From: Erwinia sp. OLFS4
GTDB lineage: Bacteria > Pseudomonadota > Gammaproteobacteria > Enterobacterales > Enterobacteriaceae
DNA length: 64,000 nucleotides
Direction: 5' to 3'
Assembly (NCBI RefSeq): GCF_002752165.1
Contig: NZ_MOMB01000009.1
Coordinates: forward strand, 1 to 64,000
Shown: piece by piece, positions 28,993-38,260 of the stretch
How the letters are laid out: every line of letters begins with the position of its first letter
How positions within the stretch are numbered: the first letter of the stretch is position 1
Program-made: the position numbers and the translations under genes
Notes under the pieces: model-generated
Databases searched by the model: none
Told to the model about the DNA's origin: nothing
The model's input: the letters and a program-made list of their open reading frames with translations, nothing else

Positions 28993-29955
28993 GTGACCAT
29001 TGCTATTATGGTTGGCACACACGGTTGGGCAGCGGAACAGCTGATAAAAACCGCAGAAATGCTATTGGGTGAACAGCAAAACATCGGCTGGATCGATTTC
29101 GTTCCCGGCGAAAACGCTGACACCCTGATGGAAAAATATCAGGCGCGCTTAGCCGGACTGGATACCAGCGGCGGGATACTGTTTCTGGTTGATACCTGGG
29201 GCGGCAGTCCGTTCAACGCCGCCAGCCGACTCGTTGTCGACAAAGAGAACCATGAAGTGGTAGCCGGGGTTAACATTCCGATGCTGGTTGAAACGCTTAT
29301 GGCACGTGATGATAACCCGACTTTTGCCGAATTAGTGGCGCTTGCCGTTGAAACCGGCCGTGAAGGTGTCAAGGCGCTGAAAGCAAAAGCGGCAGCGACT
29401 GCAGCTACACCGGCCCCTGTGGCGGCAAGCAAGACGGCTACGCCGCAGCTGCCATCCGGGCCCAACGATCATATGAAAATTGGTCTGGCGCGTATTGACG
29501 ATCGCTTAATTCATGGTCAGGTCGCCACCCGCTGGACGAAAGAGACCAACGTCAGCCGCATTATCGTGGTCAGTGATGAAGTTGCTAAAGATAATGTGCG
29601 CAAAACGCTGTTAACTCAGGTCGCCCCTCCCGGCGTTACGGCCCATGTTGTTGATGTCGATAAAATGGTGCGCGTCTGGAATAACCCCAAATATGCCCGT
29701 GACCGCGTCATGCTGCTGTTTACTAATCCATCCGACGTGCTGCGCCTGGTGGAAAATGGTGTTGATATCAAATCTGTCAATGTCGGCGGCATGGCCTTCC
29801 GCCAGGGTAAAACCCAGGTGAATAACGCCGTTTCCGTGGATGAGAAAGATATAGAAGCATTCCGCAAGCTGAATGAACGTCATATCGAACTGGAAGTACG
29901 TAAGGTATCCAGCGATCCTCAACTTAAAATGATGGATTTGATCGCAAAAGTGTAA
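28993..29955 (+). CDS. manX: PTS mannose/glucose transporter subunit IIAB
   Basis: This cytoplasmic component of the mannose permease passes phosphate from HPr to the incoming sugar. The 320 residues have an N-terminal IIA domain (phospho-His10 in GTHGWAAEQ), an Ala/Pro-rich linker near residues 130-155, and a IIB domain (phospho-His in ARIDDRLIHGQVATRW). The start is GTG 28993 with AAAGGAGGT in front, as in E. coli. It is the first gene of manXYZ, with Mlc and CRP sites upstream. Confidence 0.96.
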   Translation: MTIAIMVGTHGWAAEQLIKTAEMLLGEQQNIGWIDFVPGENADTLMEKYQARLAGLDTSGGILFLVDTWGGSPFNAASRLVVDKENHEVVAGVNIPMLVETLMARDDNPTFAELVALAVETGREGVKALKAKAAATAATPAPVAASKTATPQLPSGPNDHMKIGLARIDDRLIHGQVATRWTKETNVSRIIVVSDEVAKDNVRKTLLTQVAPPGVTAHVVDVDKMVRVWNNPKYARDRVMLLFTNPSDVLRLVENGVDIKSVNVGGMAFRQGKTQVNNAVSVDEKDIEAFRKLNERHIELEVRKVSSDPQLKMMDLIAKV

Positions 29956-30023
29956 TCACAACGATTTGAATTTTATCCGCTCAGGCGGCTTACTCAGTTA
30001 CTGAATGTCAGAGGAGAAGTACA

Positions 30024-30827
30024 ATGGAGATTACCATCCTTCAGCTTGTACTGATTTTTATTGTGTCCTGTATTGCCGGTATGGATTCAACGCTCGATGA
30101 ATTCCAGTTTCATCGCCCGCTGGTTGCCTGTACCCTCATTGGCCTTATTCTCGGTGATGTGCAAAAAGGGATTATTATCGGCGGTTCACTGGAAATGATC
30201 GCCCTTGGCTGGATGAACATCGGCGCCGCAATGGCACCTGATGCCGCCCTCGCCTCAATTATTTCAACGATTCTGGTTATTGCCGGCGGTCAAAGCACCG
30301 GCGCCGGTATTGCGCTGGCTATTCCACTGGCTGCTGCCGGTCAGGTACTGACTATCGTCGTGCGTACCATTACCGTGGCTTTCCAGCATGCGGCTGATAA
30401 AGCGGCAGCAAAGGGTAACCTGACGGCAATTTCCTGGATTCACTTCTCAGCATTATTTCTGCAAGCCTTGCGTATCGCTATCCCGGCCCTGATTGTTGCC
30501 GTCTCTGTCGGCACCAGCGAAGTCCAGGGACTGCTCGGTTCCATTCCGGAAGTGGTGACCAATGGTCTTAACATCGCCGGTGGCGTGATCGTGGTTGTCG
30601 GTTACGCAATGGTGATCAATATGATGCGTGCAGGCTACCTGATGCCCTTCTTCTACCTCGGGTTCGTCACCGCGGCCTTTACCAGCTTTAACCTGGTTGC
30701 GCTCGGTGTTATCGGCGTCGTCATGGCGGTGCTGTATATTCAGCTGGCACCGAAATATAACCGTACTCCGGGCGCGGCGCCTGCTGCAGGCCCGGGTAAT
30801 AACGATCTCGATAACGAACTGGATTAA
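30024..30827 (+). CDS. manY: PTS mannose transporter subunit IIC
   Basis: This membrane channel subunit of the mannose PTS has 267 residues with many hydrophobic helices. It starts MEITILQLVLIFIVSCIAGMDS and contains the conserved FQFHRPLVACTLIGLILGD and IIGGSLEMIALGWMNIGAAMAPD. The C-terminus is Gly/Pro/Asn-rich. It is 68 bases after manX and 15 before manZ. Confidence 0.96.
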   Translation: MEITILQLVLIFIVSCIAGMDSTLDEFQFHRPLVACTLIGLILGDVQKGIIIGGSLEMIALGWMNIGAAMAPDAALASIISTILVIAGGQSTGAGIALAIPLAAAGQVLTIVVRTITVAFQHAADKAAAKGNLTAISWIHFSALFLQALRIAIPALIVAVSVGTSEVQGLLGSIPEVVTNGLNIAGGVIVVVGYAMVINMMRAGYLMPFFYLGFVTAAFTSFNLVALGVIGVVMAVLYIQLAPKYNRTPGAAPAAGPGNNDLDNELD

Positions 30828-30842
30828 TTAAGGGGATATCAC

Positions 30843-31688
30843 ATGGTGGATACAACAAACCCGGTCAAAAAACTGACGCACGGTGACGTACGTGGTGTGT
30901 TTCTCCGTTCCAATCTGTTTCAGGGATCGTGGAATTTCGAACGTATGCAGTCACTGGGCTTTTGTTACGCAATGGTGCCAGTTATTCGTCGCCTCTATCC
31001 GATCAACAATGATGATCGTAAACAAGCGATTAAACGTCATCTGGAATTTTTTAACACCCATCCTTATGTCGCCGCTCCGGTGCTGGGTGTCACCCTGGCA
31101 ATGGAAGAACAGCGAGCTAATGGCGCAGAAATTGATGATGGGGCAATTAACGGGATTAAAGTTGGTCTGATGGGCCCGCTGGCCGGCGTGGGTGACCCGA
31201 TTTTCTGGGGTACCGTTCGTCCGGTTTTCGCCGCCCTAGGTGCCGGACTGGCAATGGGTGGCAGCATACTGGGACCGATTTTATTCTTTGTGTTGTTTAA
31301 TCTTGTTCGCCTGCTGGTACGCTATTACGGTGTCGCTTACGGCTACCGTAAAGGCGTGGATATCGTTGGTGACATGGGCGGTGGCTTACTGCAGAAACTG
31401 ACCGAGGGGGCTTCTATTCTCGGTTTGTTTGTCATGGGGGCGCTGGTCAATAAATGGACACACATTAATATACCGGTGTTCGTGTCAAAAATTACCGATC
31501 AAACCGGTAAAACCACGGTGACCACGGTTCAGACTATCCTTGATCAGCTGATGCCAGGGCTGGTACCGCTACTGCTGACCTTTGGCTGTATGTGGTTATT
31601 GCGCCGTAAAATCAACGCATTGTGGATCATTATGGGATTCTTTGTGTTGGGGATTTTCGGCTACTGGATTGGCTTGCTCGGACTGTAA
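30843..31688 (+). CDS. manZ: PTS mannose transporter subunit IID
   Basis: This is the second membrane subunit of the mannose PTS and also part of phage lambda DNA entry in E. coli. The 281 residues include LFLRSNLFQGSWNFERMQSLGF-like blocks at the start, MEEQRANGAEIDDGAINGIKVGLMGPLAGVGDPIFWGT in the middle, and a C-terminal helix FFVLGIFGYWIGLLGL. AAGGGG lies before the ATG. Confidence 0.96.
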   Translation: MVDTTNPVKKLTHGDVRGVFLRSNLFQGSWNFERMQSLGFCYAMVPVIRRLYPINNDDRKQAIKRHLEFFNTHPYVAAPVLGVTLAMEEQRANGAEIDDGAINGIKVGLMGPLAGVGDPIFWGTVRPVFAALGAGLAMGGSILGPILFFVLFNLVRLLVRYYGVAYGYRKGVDIVGDMGGGLLQKLTEGASILGLFVMGALVNKWTHINIPVFVSKITDQTGKTTVTTVQTILDQLMPGLVPLLLTFGCMWLLRRKINALWIIMGFFVLGIFGYWIGLLGL

Positions 31689-31727
31689 ACCCTACGGCGG
31701 GGTACCTTCCCCGCCGCGTTCAAAAAC

Positions 31728-31768
31728 GATGCGCAACCGCTCACCTGAACGGTTGCGCATCTTTTTTT
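31728..31768 (+). terminator. Terminator after manZ
   Basis: The perfect 12-bp stem GATGCGCAACCG / CGGTTGCGCATC (31728-31739 and 31750-31761) is followed by seven T. A second GC-rich hairpin precedes it at about 31695-31716. It separates manXYZ from yobD, so yobD expression must come from read-through or its own promoter. Confidence 0.92.
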
Positions 31769-31779
31769 AAGGAGTCACT

Positions 31780-32256
31780 ATGACAATAAACGACCTGGTG
31801 CTGATACTGGTTATCGCACTGTTTCTGGCCTATGCCGTTTATGATGAACTGATTATGCCGCGACGCAGGGGTAAAAGCGGCATGACTATCGCCCTAAAAA
31901 GACGTAACCGAACCGACAGCCTGATTTTTGTCGGCCTGGTGGCCATTTTGCTATGGCAAAATATTCAGCACCATGGGCCGCAAATCACCAGTACGTTACT
32001 GCTAATACTGGCGTTTATGTCGCTGTATATCTTCTGGTTTCGCCAGCCAAAAATTGTTTTTAAAGCAGACGGCTTTTTCTATGCCAATGTTTTTATTCGC
32101 TACCCACGCATTCAAAGCATGAATCTGTCAGAAGATGGCGTGCTGGTTATTCAGCTGGAACAGCGACGCCTGCTGATTGAAGTGCGTGATCCTGACGATC
32201 TGGAGCGTATCTACCATTTTCTTATCGAGGGCCAGTCAGACAGCGATCAGCCCTGA
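31780..32256 (+). CDS. yobD: DUF986 membrane protein YobD
   Basis: This 158-residue inner-membrane protein of the DUF986/UPF0266 family has no known function. It starts [22 protein letters not shown] and has three hydrophobic segments (about 1-22, 45-63, 68-88). The family block is [30 protein letters not shown] precedes the ATG. Its last ten bases overlap the 3' end of the convergent rlmA; in E. coli mntP lies between them. Confidence 0.92.
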   Translation: MTINDLVLILVIALFLAYAVYDELIMPRRRGKSGMTIALKRRNRTDSLIFVGLVAILLWQNIQHHGPQITSTLLLILAFMSLYIFWFRQPKIVFKADGFFYANVFIRYPRIQSMNLSEDGVLVIQLEQRRLLIEVRDPDDLERIYHFLIEGQSDSDQP

Positions 32257-33083
32257 TGCCGCCAGAGACGCACCATAAAATCAGTCTCGCAGGCAAAAGC
32301 ACCGCCGGTAGCAAGCCGCCCCCAGACTTCCGGCCGCGCCCGCCAGGCAAAGGGGGTCATCTGAAGCAGAGTCGCTGCACTGTCGCTGTTTAACGCCAGC
32401 GGATAAGCCAGCGAAGTTTCACTGCACAATGTCCAGCCAGGCAGGGATTCGGCCGCGCTATCATGCAATCTGACATCCTGATAAATGAGCGCCTTAAATT
32501 GCAGCAGATGACGCGGTCCGGGCGTCACGGTCAGCAGATATCCCCCCGGGCGGATAACCCGCGACAGTTCTTCAGGATTACACGGAGCATAGATACGTGT
32601 CGCCGCGCTGATACTGCCAGTGATAAAAGGCAGGCGCTGGCTGGAAGCAACGCAAAACGTCACCGAGGGATAGCGCCGGGCGGCGCTGCGAATCGCCTCA
32701 CGCGAGACATCAAGTCCCGCTATGCGCACGTCTGTTGATGAAGAAAACGTCGCGGCTATTGCTCCTGTGTAATAGCCTTCGCCGCAGCCGACATCCAGTA
32801 TTCTGTATGGCTGGTTAGCGTTGAGTACGCTGGCCAGTAACTGACAGACAGCCTGCTGCAACGGCTGATAATGCCCCTCATTAAGAAATTGTCTGCGGGC
32901 CTGCATCATTTCGGCACTGTCACCCGGCTGTTTTGAGCGTTTATGCTGAACCGGCAGCAGATTAACATAGCCTTCGCGCGCCCGATCAAACTGATGGCGG
33001 TTAGCACAGCGCCAGGCCGCGCCTTCTTCAAACAATGGCTGGTGACAAAGGGGACATTGGTAACACATTACAGAGGGTCTCAC
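32247..33083 (-). CDS. rlmA: 23S rRNA (guanine-745-N1)-methyltransferase
   Basis: The enzyme methylates N1 of G745 in helix 35 of 23S rRNA using SAM. The protein of about 278 residues has an N-terminal zinc-finger (CPLCHQPL, then CANRHQFD), the RlmA signature [21 protein letters not shown], the SAM motif [11 protein letters not shown], and the C-terminal [19 protein letters not shown] 33083 has GGAAAG four bases upstream; ATG 33068 matches the E. coli start better but has a weak ribosome site. Its end overlaps yobD by ten bases. Confidence 0.94.
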   Translation of the reverse strand: MRPSVMCYQCPLCHQPLFEEGAAWRCANRHQFDRAREGYVNLLPVQHKRSKQPGDSAEMMQARRQFLNEGHYQPLQQAVCQLLASVLNANQPYRILDVGCGEGYYTGAIAATFSSSTDVRIAGLDVSREAIRSAARRYPSVTFCVASSQRLPFITGSISAATRIYAPCNPEELSRVIRPGGYLLTVTPGPRHLLQFKALIYQDVRLHDSAAESLPGWTLCSETSLAYPLALNSDSAATLLQMTPFAWRARPEVWGRLATGGAFACETDFMVRLWRHQG

Positions 33084-33114
33084 TGAACTTTCCGGCGCGC
33101 AGTTTACTGCAAAT

Positions 33115-33142
33115 AAAAAAGCCCTGCCATGCTGACAGGACT
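33115..33142 (-). terminator. Terminator of cspC
   Basis: On the minus strand the 10-bp stem AGTCCTGTCA / TGGCAGGGCT (two G-U pairs) with a GCA loop is followed by six T. It lies about 50 bases after the cspC stop. Confidence 0.85.
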
Positions 33143-33194
33143 TTCTTTATCAGAGACGCACACGCCGGCCGGTTAAGACCCGCGCGTCAGCGCA

Positions 33195-33404
33195 TCAGAT
33201 TGCGGTCACGTTCACAGCAGCCGGACCTTTCTGGCCATCCTGAATTTCGAACTCTACGTTCTGACCTTCAGCCAGGGTTTTGAAGCCGTTACCCTGAATA
33301 GCAGAGAAGTGAACGAAAACGTCTTTGCTGCCGTCAGCCGGCGTAATGAAACCGAAGCCTTTAGACTCGTTGAACCACTTAACCTGACCTTTAATTTTTG
33401 CCAT
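33195..33404 (-). CDS. cspC: Cold shock-like RNA chaperone CspC
   Basis: This is a 69-residue single cold-shock domain. It starts [20 protein letters not shown] and contains RNP1 KGFGFI and RNP2 DVFVHFSAI. From memory the sequence equals E. coli CspC, an RNA-binding protein that stabilises stress mRNAs and is made at all temperatures. GGAATT lies before the ATG. In E. coli it is co-transcribed with the upstream small gene yobF, which is decayed here. Confidence 0.96.
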
Positions 33405-33416
33405 TTTGCAAATTCC

Positions 33417-33560
33417 TTAGAGTGTATTTTTTGCCCGAAGGCTGTACTGATAGAGAAACCAGAGACATTACTGAATGAGGCACTAATTAAGGTTCGGCAA
33501 GGAAGCGGTATTCAACGTCAACGTCTGTACTCGAGACTTCTTTACTGAAATGCCATACAT
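33417..33560 (-). pseudogene. yobF: Decayed yobF upstream of cspC
   Basis: E. coli yobF encodes a 47-residue stress-induced small protein just before cspC. Here the matching DNA starts ATGTATGGCATT at 33560, but a base is missing relative to E. coli before the segment FSKEV, which now reads in another frame. That frame (FSKEVSSTDVDVEYRFLAEP) then meets a TAA where E. coli has the Tyr codon of AEPYIGAS, consistent with a second lost base. The end RAK-N-T-L before TAA 33417-33419 sits in yet another frame. No continuous YobF can be made. The E. coli comparison is from memory. Confidence 0.65.
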
Positions 33561-34070
33561 AAACAGAACTGTACCTCGTTTTACCCAACAGGGTTATCAC
33601 ATATCCACAATATAATGGCAAGCCATTTTTAGACAATCGATGAGATAATACGTATAAAAGTGACAATAGCTGACTAATCGACTATTGCAGAGACATCATA
33701 ACGTCATGATAAGTATTACAAAATATCTTCATAATCATGGTGTTGTAAATAGCCGAAATTAGTTTTTATCACCAGATAACCCGCTGTGCGATAATCAAAA
33801 TATTGTTTTGCAAAAAGATTGCATTAATATGGCAAAGCGCGCTTTCCGTCACCAATAATCCAGCATCACTATTAGATGTTACTGATAAAATTCAACAGCT
33901 GACCGCCTGTCAACATACTAAGTAATCTCTGCACCAAATCGATGAAATGCCGTTTTCATTGCCCCAAAAAAAAGCAAATTTCAACCATTTATATTTACGC
34001 TGGTGATTAGCCGAAAAAACAAGCTGCGGTTACTATTATACTCATCACGCTGTCAAACTTTATCAGCGTG
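33561..34070. other. Intergenic region upstream of cspC
   Basis: These 510 AT-rich bases carry no gene that I can support. They hold the candidate cspC promoter at the left edge, and the 3' side of the MBL-fold gene borders the right. I saw no tRNA, no strong hairpin followed by T-tract, and no repeat. Confidence 0.45.
33609..33636 (-). promoter_or_regulatory. Candidate promoter of yobF-cspC
   Basis: On the minus strand TTGTCT (33636-33631) and TATATT (33614-33609) are separated by 16 bases, a fair sigma-70 promoter. It gives a leader of roughly 190-200 bases before cspC, containing the yobF remnant. Confidence 0.5.
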
Positions 34071-35066
34071 CTACTCCGGCGGAGTTAAAAGCTGACGCTG
34101 GCCTATTTTCCACGGCTGAAAATTGCGCGCCGGTAAACCGGCCTGTTGCAGCGCCTGACTGAGTATCAGCGGTGGCTCATCAAGCGACTCATCGGCCAGT
34201 TCGAAGACCCCCCAGTGAATGGGTATGGTCAGCGGGCAGCCGGCGGCTTCGAACAGACGAACGGCTTGCGCCGGATCCATATGCTGGCCCTGCATGAACC
34301 ATTTTGGTGCGTAAGCGCCAACCGGCAGCGCCAGCAGAGTAAATGGCCCGAGACGTTGGACTATCGTCAGCAGCGTATCGGCGTTGCCACTGTCACCGCT
34401 GAACCAGAAATTGAAACCCGGCTGCGCAATTCGCCAGCCGCACCAGAGTGAACGATTGCGATCCCACAGGGTTCGCATCGACCAGTGACGGGCAGGCAAT
34501 GCCTGAAATGTCAGGTCATCACGTTGTGCTGACTGCCACCAGTCCAGTTGGGTAACACGACTGGCACCCAGGCGCTGAAACCAGGCCACCAGCCCCAAGG
34601 GAACCATAAATTCTGCCTGTGGAAACCGACGGATGATCTGTTTTATTGTTGCCCTGTCGAGATGATCGTAGTGATTATGCGAAATCACCACGTAGCTAAG
34701 CTCAGGTAACGCGTTGATCTCAACAGGCGCCGGGGTTTTTCGCTGCGGGCCGTAAAAGCTCAGCGGTGAAGCCCGCGAGGAGAGTGCCGGATCAATCAGA
34801 ATATAACGCCCTTGCAGCCGCAGCATGACGGCGGCATGCCCTAGCCACCAGACCGCATTCTGTTCACCACTCAGATCGGCAGGCTGAAACCAGCGACGTA
34901 TAAACGCCGGATAGCCTTCAGCGGGCGGGCGCGGTAACCCGGCCGCTTTACGTTCAGTTCGCCATTTTTTGATATCGCCAGGCTTGCGCAGTTCCGCTTC
35001 AGGGTTGCGGAAACCTTCTGCCGTGTGGTGTTCAAGATCGGGGTTGTACCACGGATTTTTCCACAC
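34071..35066 (-). CDS. MBL-fold metal-dependent hydrolase (NAPE-PLD/UlaG-like)
   Basis: The protein of 331 residues is a metallo-beta-lactamase-fold hydrolase with the metal-binding motif SHNHYDHLD (about residue 129-137), a second aspartate in FWFSGDSGNAD and a late histidine in IPIHWGVFELADE. N-terminal WYNPDLEHHTAEGFRN and WLGHAAVMLRLQGRYILIDP resemble the outer-membrane-associated RomA/YtnP-like and mammalian NAPE-PLD groups, which suggests a lipid-related or phosphodiester substrate. No signal peptide is visible. The gene is not present between cspC and yebO in E. coli K-12. Its function is not assigned. Confidence 0.8.
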   Translation of the reverse strand: MWKNPWYNPDLEHHTAEGFRNPEAELRKPGDIKKWRTERKAAGLPRPPAEGYPAFIRRWFQPADLSGEQNAVWWLGHAAVMLRLQGRYILIDPALSSRASPLSFYGPQRKTPAPVEINALPELSYVVISHNHYDHLDRATIKQIIRRFPQAEFMVPLGLVAWFQRLGASRVTQLDWWQSAQRDDLTFQALPARHWSMRTLWDRNRSLWCGWRIAQPGFNFWFSGDSGNADTLLTIVQRLGPFTLLALPVGAYAPKWFMQGQHMDPAQAVRLFEAAGCPLTIPIHWGVFELADESLDEPPLILSQALQQAGLPARNFQPWKIGQRQLLTPPE

Positions 35067-35093
35067 CTGCCGCTCTCCTCTGTTAGCAGATAA

Positions 35094-35363
35094 TTAGCGC
35101 TCCGGAATCAGCCGGGTAAAATCTTTATCATCTTCCGTCGGCTGGGCAGCCTCTTCCTGCCCGGCGACACGGTCAGTCAGACGACGCAACAAGCGGTTTT
35201 GCTGCTTTTGCTCTTCTAACAGCGCTTCCAGCAGATGAATTTGCTGATTAGCTTTCACGCTGGCCCGGTTAACAAAATACCAGGCGATTAAACCCGCAAC
35301 GACAAGTACCGTGATGGTGATCAGCGAGCTGATGCCTGCCAGGCCAGTTGTCAGTTCATTCAT
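35094..35363 (-). CDS. yebO: DUF2594 membrane protein YebO
   Basis: This 89-residue single-pass membrane protein has unknown function. One hydrophobic helix (ISSLITITVLVVAGLIAWYFVN, about 11-32) is followed by a coiled-coil-prone stretch (QQIHLLEALLEEQKQQNRLLRR) and an acidic tail ending in FTRLIPER, similar to E. coli YebO (IIRLVAER). ATG 35363 gives MNELTTG, aligning with E. coli, with GGGGAA upstream. It is the E. coli neighbour of cspC and mgrB, but mgrB is missing here. Confidence 0.85.
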   Translation of the reverse strand: MNELTTGLAGISSLITITVLVVAGLIAWYFVNRASVKANQQIHLLEALLEEQKQQNRLLRRLTDRVAGQEEAAQPTEDDKDFTRLIPER

Positions 35364-35623
35364 TTTTCGTTCCCCGGTGTGCAAACCACACACCAAATTA
35401 TCTCTGCCGCGTTAAGCGGCGGTTAACGCTACGGGCAAATTCTACCTGCTCCGACACCAATTTATAACCCGCCAACAGCAAAAAACCCCTGCAGCTGGCG
35501 GCCTTTAGCCATTATTAGCGCCTGATTTCAGTCTCCTCTTATCGATTTCATTTTAACTGCCCCGCATGCTGCTATTATTATTCTGCCTGTCTCAACAGCG
35601 GGCGGGTTTCATAAGGAGAAATC

Positions 35624-35863
35624 ATGAAATTTATTGTACGTATTGTTGCCATACTGGTGATTATCTGGCTGATTATGCTGGTCACCGGCTATGGCGTTCT
35701 GACGGGCAGCAGTAAAAATGCCGCCGGTCTGGGACTGAAGTGCCAGTACCTGACGGCCCGGGGCATGGTTTCCTCACAGTACCTGCATACTGACAGTGGC
35801 GTGGTGGGCGTGTCTGACTGTCCGCTGCTGAAAAAAAGCAGTGAAGTCATCGATAACAACTGA
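35624..35863 (+). CDS. yobH: Small exported/membrane protein YobH
   Basis: This 79-residue protein has an N-terminal hydrophobic segment (IVRIVAILVIIWLIMLVTGYGVL) and a conserved region GLKCQYLTARG and CPLLKKSSEV with two cysteines (CQYL, DCPL). It is the same length as E. coli YobH and has the same location next to kdgR. The function is unknown. AAGGAG lies before the ATG. Confidence 0.88.
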   Translation: MKFIVRIVAILVIIWLIMLVTGYGVLTGSSKNAAGLGLKCQYLTARGMVSSQYLHTDSGVVGVSDCPLLKKSSEVIDNN

Positions 35864-35903
35864 CGGGCGCCCGGTCAGGGGCAAATGTCCCGCTGGCCGG
35901 GTG

Positions 35904-36701
35904 TTACCACGGGTAGTGATGACAACCAAGCTGTGCCGAAAGATTACGTCCTGCATTATGCAGCATGCTGATATAGCTGGCTTTCTGTTGTTGATCAAAA
36001 CGCAACGAGGGAAATGACAAACTGACACCGGCTATCACGCGGTCAAAACGGTCAAACACCGGTACAGCCAGACAACGAATGCCTCTTTCCTGCTCTTCAT
36101 TATCTTCGGCATAACCCTGGCGATTCACCTGTTCCAGTACTGCCAGCAAGGCATCCGTATCCGTCAGGGTACGTTGCGTATGGCGAATAAAGGTCACGCC
36201 TGATAACAAGGTTGTCACTTCGCCCCTCGGTCGCCAGGCCAGTAATACTTTGCCAATGGCGGTACTGTAAAGCGGATTACGCCGGCCAATTCGTGAATAC
36301 ATTTGCAGGTTATACAGCGAGTCAATTTTATGAATATAAATAATGCTGTCGTGGTCCAGTGCACCAAGGTGAATCGTTTCATGTGTTAAACGCGACAATT
36401 CGCGCATTTCAGCATCCGCCAGACGGATAAGATCAAGCTGTTGCAGCGATGCCGATCCCAGCTCAAACAGTTTGAGCGTTAAGCGGTATTTCTCCGTTTC
36501 CCCTTGCTGCGAAACATAGCCCTGTGCCTTCATGGTTTGCACAAACCGATAAACGGTACTTTTTGACATCCCCACCCGCTGCGCCAGCTCGGTAATACCG
36601 GTTGCACCTGCTTCCCCCAGTGCCTGTAAGATGGCAAACACTTTGACCACGGACGAGACGGCATCCGGCTGTTTGTCATGATCCGGTGCGGGCATAGTCA
36701 T
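35904..36701 (-). CDS. kdgR: Pectin/KDG catabolism repressor KdgR
   Basis: This IclR-family repressor is released by 2-keto-3-deoxygluconate. The 265 residues have a winged helix (GITELAQRVGMSKSTVYRFVQTMKAQGYV, about 38-65) and an effector domain (ETIHLGALDHDSIIYIHKIDS, SRIGRRNPLYSTAIGKVLLAW, EDNEEQERGIRCLAVPVFD). A candidate KdgR operator upstream of eda (55652-55666) suggests one local target. It converges with yobH and is divergent from yebQ. Confidence 0.95.
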   Translation of the reverse strand: MTMPAPDHDKQPDAVSSVVKVFAILQALGEAGATGITELAQRVGMSKSTVYRFVQTMKAQGYVSQQGETEKYRLTLKLFELGSASLQQLDLIRLADAEMRELSRLTHETIHLGALDHDSIIYIHKIDSLYNLQMYSRIGRRNPLYSTAIGKVLLAWRPRGEVTTLLSGVTFIRHTQRTLTDTDALLAVLEQVNRQGYAEDNEEQERGIRCLAVPVFDRFDRVIAGVSLSFPSLRFDQQQKASYISMLHNAGRNLSAQLGCHHYPW

Positions 36702-36883
36702 TCCTCAGTTAAGGTGAGATGTCAGAAGATTGCAGGTTTTTTAGTATACTGAGGGGGTTAATTTTCAGCAATTATCACGACGTTTTCCCTGAAGATTATT
36801 CCGCCTGCCGCACAGCCGATAGCTTTATGCGTCAATAATCATTAGCATATTCTCTCTTTGTCTCCAGCAGCTGATACGCATCT

Positions 36884-38260
36884 ATGGATAACACCGCAAC
36901 CGCAGACGTGCTGCCGCTGCCTGTACGCTACGGCGCTATTGCCGCTATTGCCCTCGGCATTACCATGGCCGTGCTAGACAGTGCGATAGCCAATGTGGCG
37001 CTGCCGACCATTTCCCGTGAGCTGCAATCCAGTCCGGCTGAATCCGTCTGGATTGTTAATGCCTACCAACTGGCGATTGTGGTGTCGTTGCTGACGCTTT
37101 CTTTTCTTGGCGATATGCTCGGTTACCGGCGAATTTATCAGTGGGGTCTGGTGCTATTCACCTGTACTTCATTATTCTGTGCGCTTTCAGGCTCGCTGGG
37201 CATGCTTACCCTGGCACGTATTTTACAGGGGTTTGGCGGTGCCATGCTGATGAGCGTGAATACCGCGCTAATCCGCATTATTTACCCGCAGCGTTTTTTA
37301 GGACGTGGGATGGCCATCAATTCACTGGTAGTCGCGGTATCCACCGCCGCCGGTCCGACGGTCGCCGCGGCTATTCTGTCAGTGGCTAGCTGGAAGTGGC
37401 TGTTTCTGATTAACGTCCCGGTCGGTATTATCGCGTTGTGGCTGGCGCTGCGTTATCTGCCGGATAATCAGCAAAAAAACAGTCAGCAACGTTTTGATTT
37501 AGCCAGTGCAATAATGAATGCCCTGACTTTTGGCCTGTTACTGTCAGCATTAAGCGGCTATGCACAGGGTGTTGCGCTGCAGTGGGTACTGGCACAGCTG
37601 GCACTCCTGGTGATTATTGCTACTTTTTTTATCCGCCGTCAGCTGCAGATGGCGATTCCTTTGTTTCCGGTTGATTTACTGCGGATTCCGGTTTTTGCGC
37701 TTTCACTGTGCACCTCGGTATGTTCATTTGCCGCCCAGATGCTGGCGATGGTGTCACTGCCCTTCTATCTGCAATATACCCTTGGACGCAGTGAAGTGGC
37801 TACCGGCCTGCTGCTGACGCCATGGCCGCTGGCCACTATGGTACTGGCCCCGTTGTCCGGACGACTGATAGAACGCGTTCATGCTGGCCTGCTTGGTGGT
37901 ATCGGTCTGGCGGTGTTTGCCGCCGGCTTGTTCTCTCTTGCCCTGCTGCCCGCCACACCGGATGATGCCAGCATTATCTGGCGCATGATATTGTGCGGTG
38001 CCGGCTTTGGACTATTTCAGTCGCCCAATAACCACACCATTATCAGTTCAGCACCGCGTAACCGCAGTGGGGGTGCCAGCGGGATGTTAGGCACTGCCCG
38101 TCTGATGGGGCAAACCATTGGCGCAGCGCTGGTGGCGCTGATGTTTAATCTTTTCAGTCAACAGGGCACCCATGCGGCGCTGATTCTGGCTGGCGTGTTT
38201 GCCACACTGGCAACAGCAGTCAGCCTGATGCGTATCAGGCAGGTCACGGGCGGGCAATAA
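36884..38260 (+). CDS. yebQ: DHA2-type MFS transporter YebQ
   Basis: This predicted drug-type exporter has 458 residues and about 14 helices. Motifs include AVLDSAIANVALPTISREL (helix 1 motif C of the EmrB/QacA group), GYRRIYQWGLVLFTCTS and RILQGFGGAMLMSVNTALI. The substrate is unknown. It lies divergent to kdgR, as in E. coli, so KdgR control is possible, but I found no clear operator between them. Confidence 0.88.
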   Translation: MDNTATADVLPLPVRYGAIAAIALGITMAVLDSAIANVALPTISRELQSSPAESVWIVNAYQLAIVVSLLTLSFLGDMLGYRRIYQWGLVLFTCTSLFCALSGSLGMLTLARILQGFGGAMLMSVNTALIRIIYPQRFLGRGMAINSLVVAVSTAAGPTVAAAILSVASWKWLFLINVPVGIIALWLALRYLPDNQQKNSQQRFDLASAIMNALTFGLLLSALSGYAQGVALQWVLAQLALLVIIATFFIRRQLQMAIPLFPVDLLRIPVFALSLCTSVCSFAAQMLAMVSLPFYLQYTLGRSEVATGLLLTPWPLATMVLAPLSGRLIERVHAGLLGGIGLAVFAAGLFSLALLPATPDDASIIWRMILCGAGFGLFQSPNNHTIISSAPRNRSGGASGMLGTARLMGQTIGAALVALMFNLFSQQGTHAALILAGVFATLATAVSLMRIRQVTGGQ

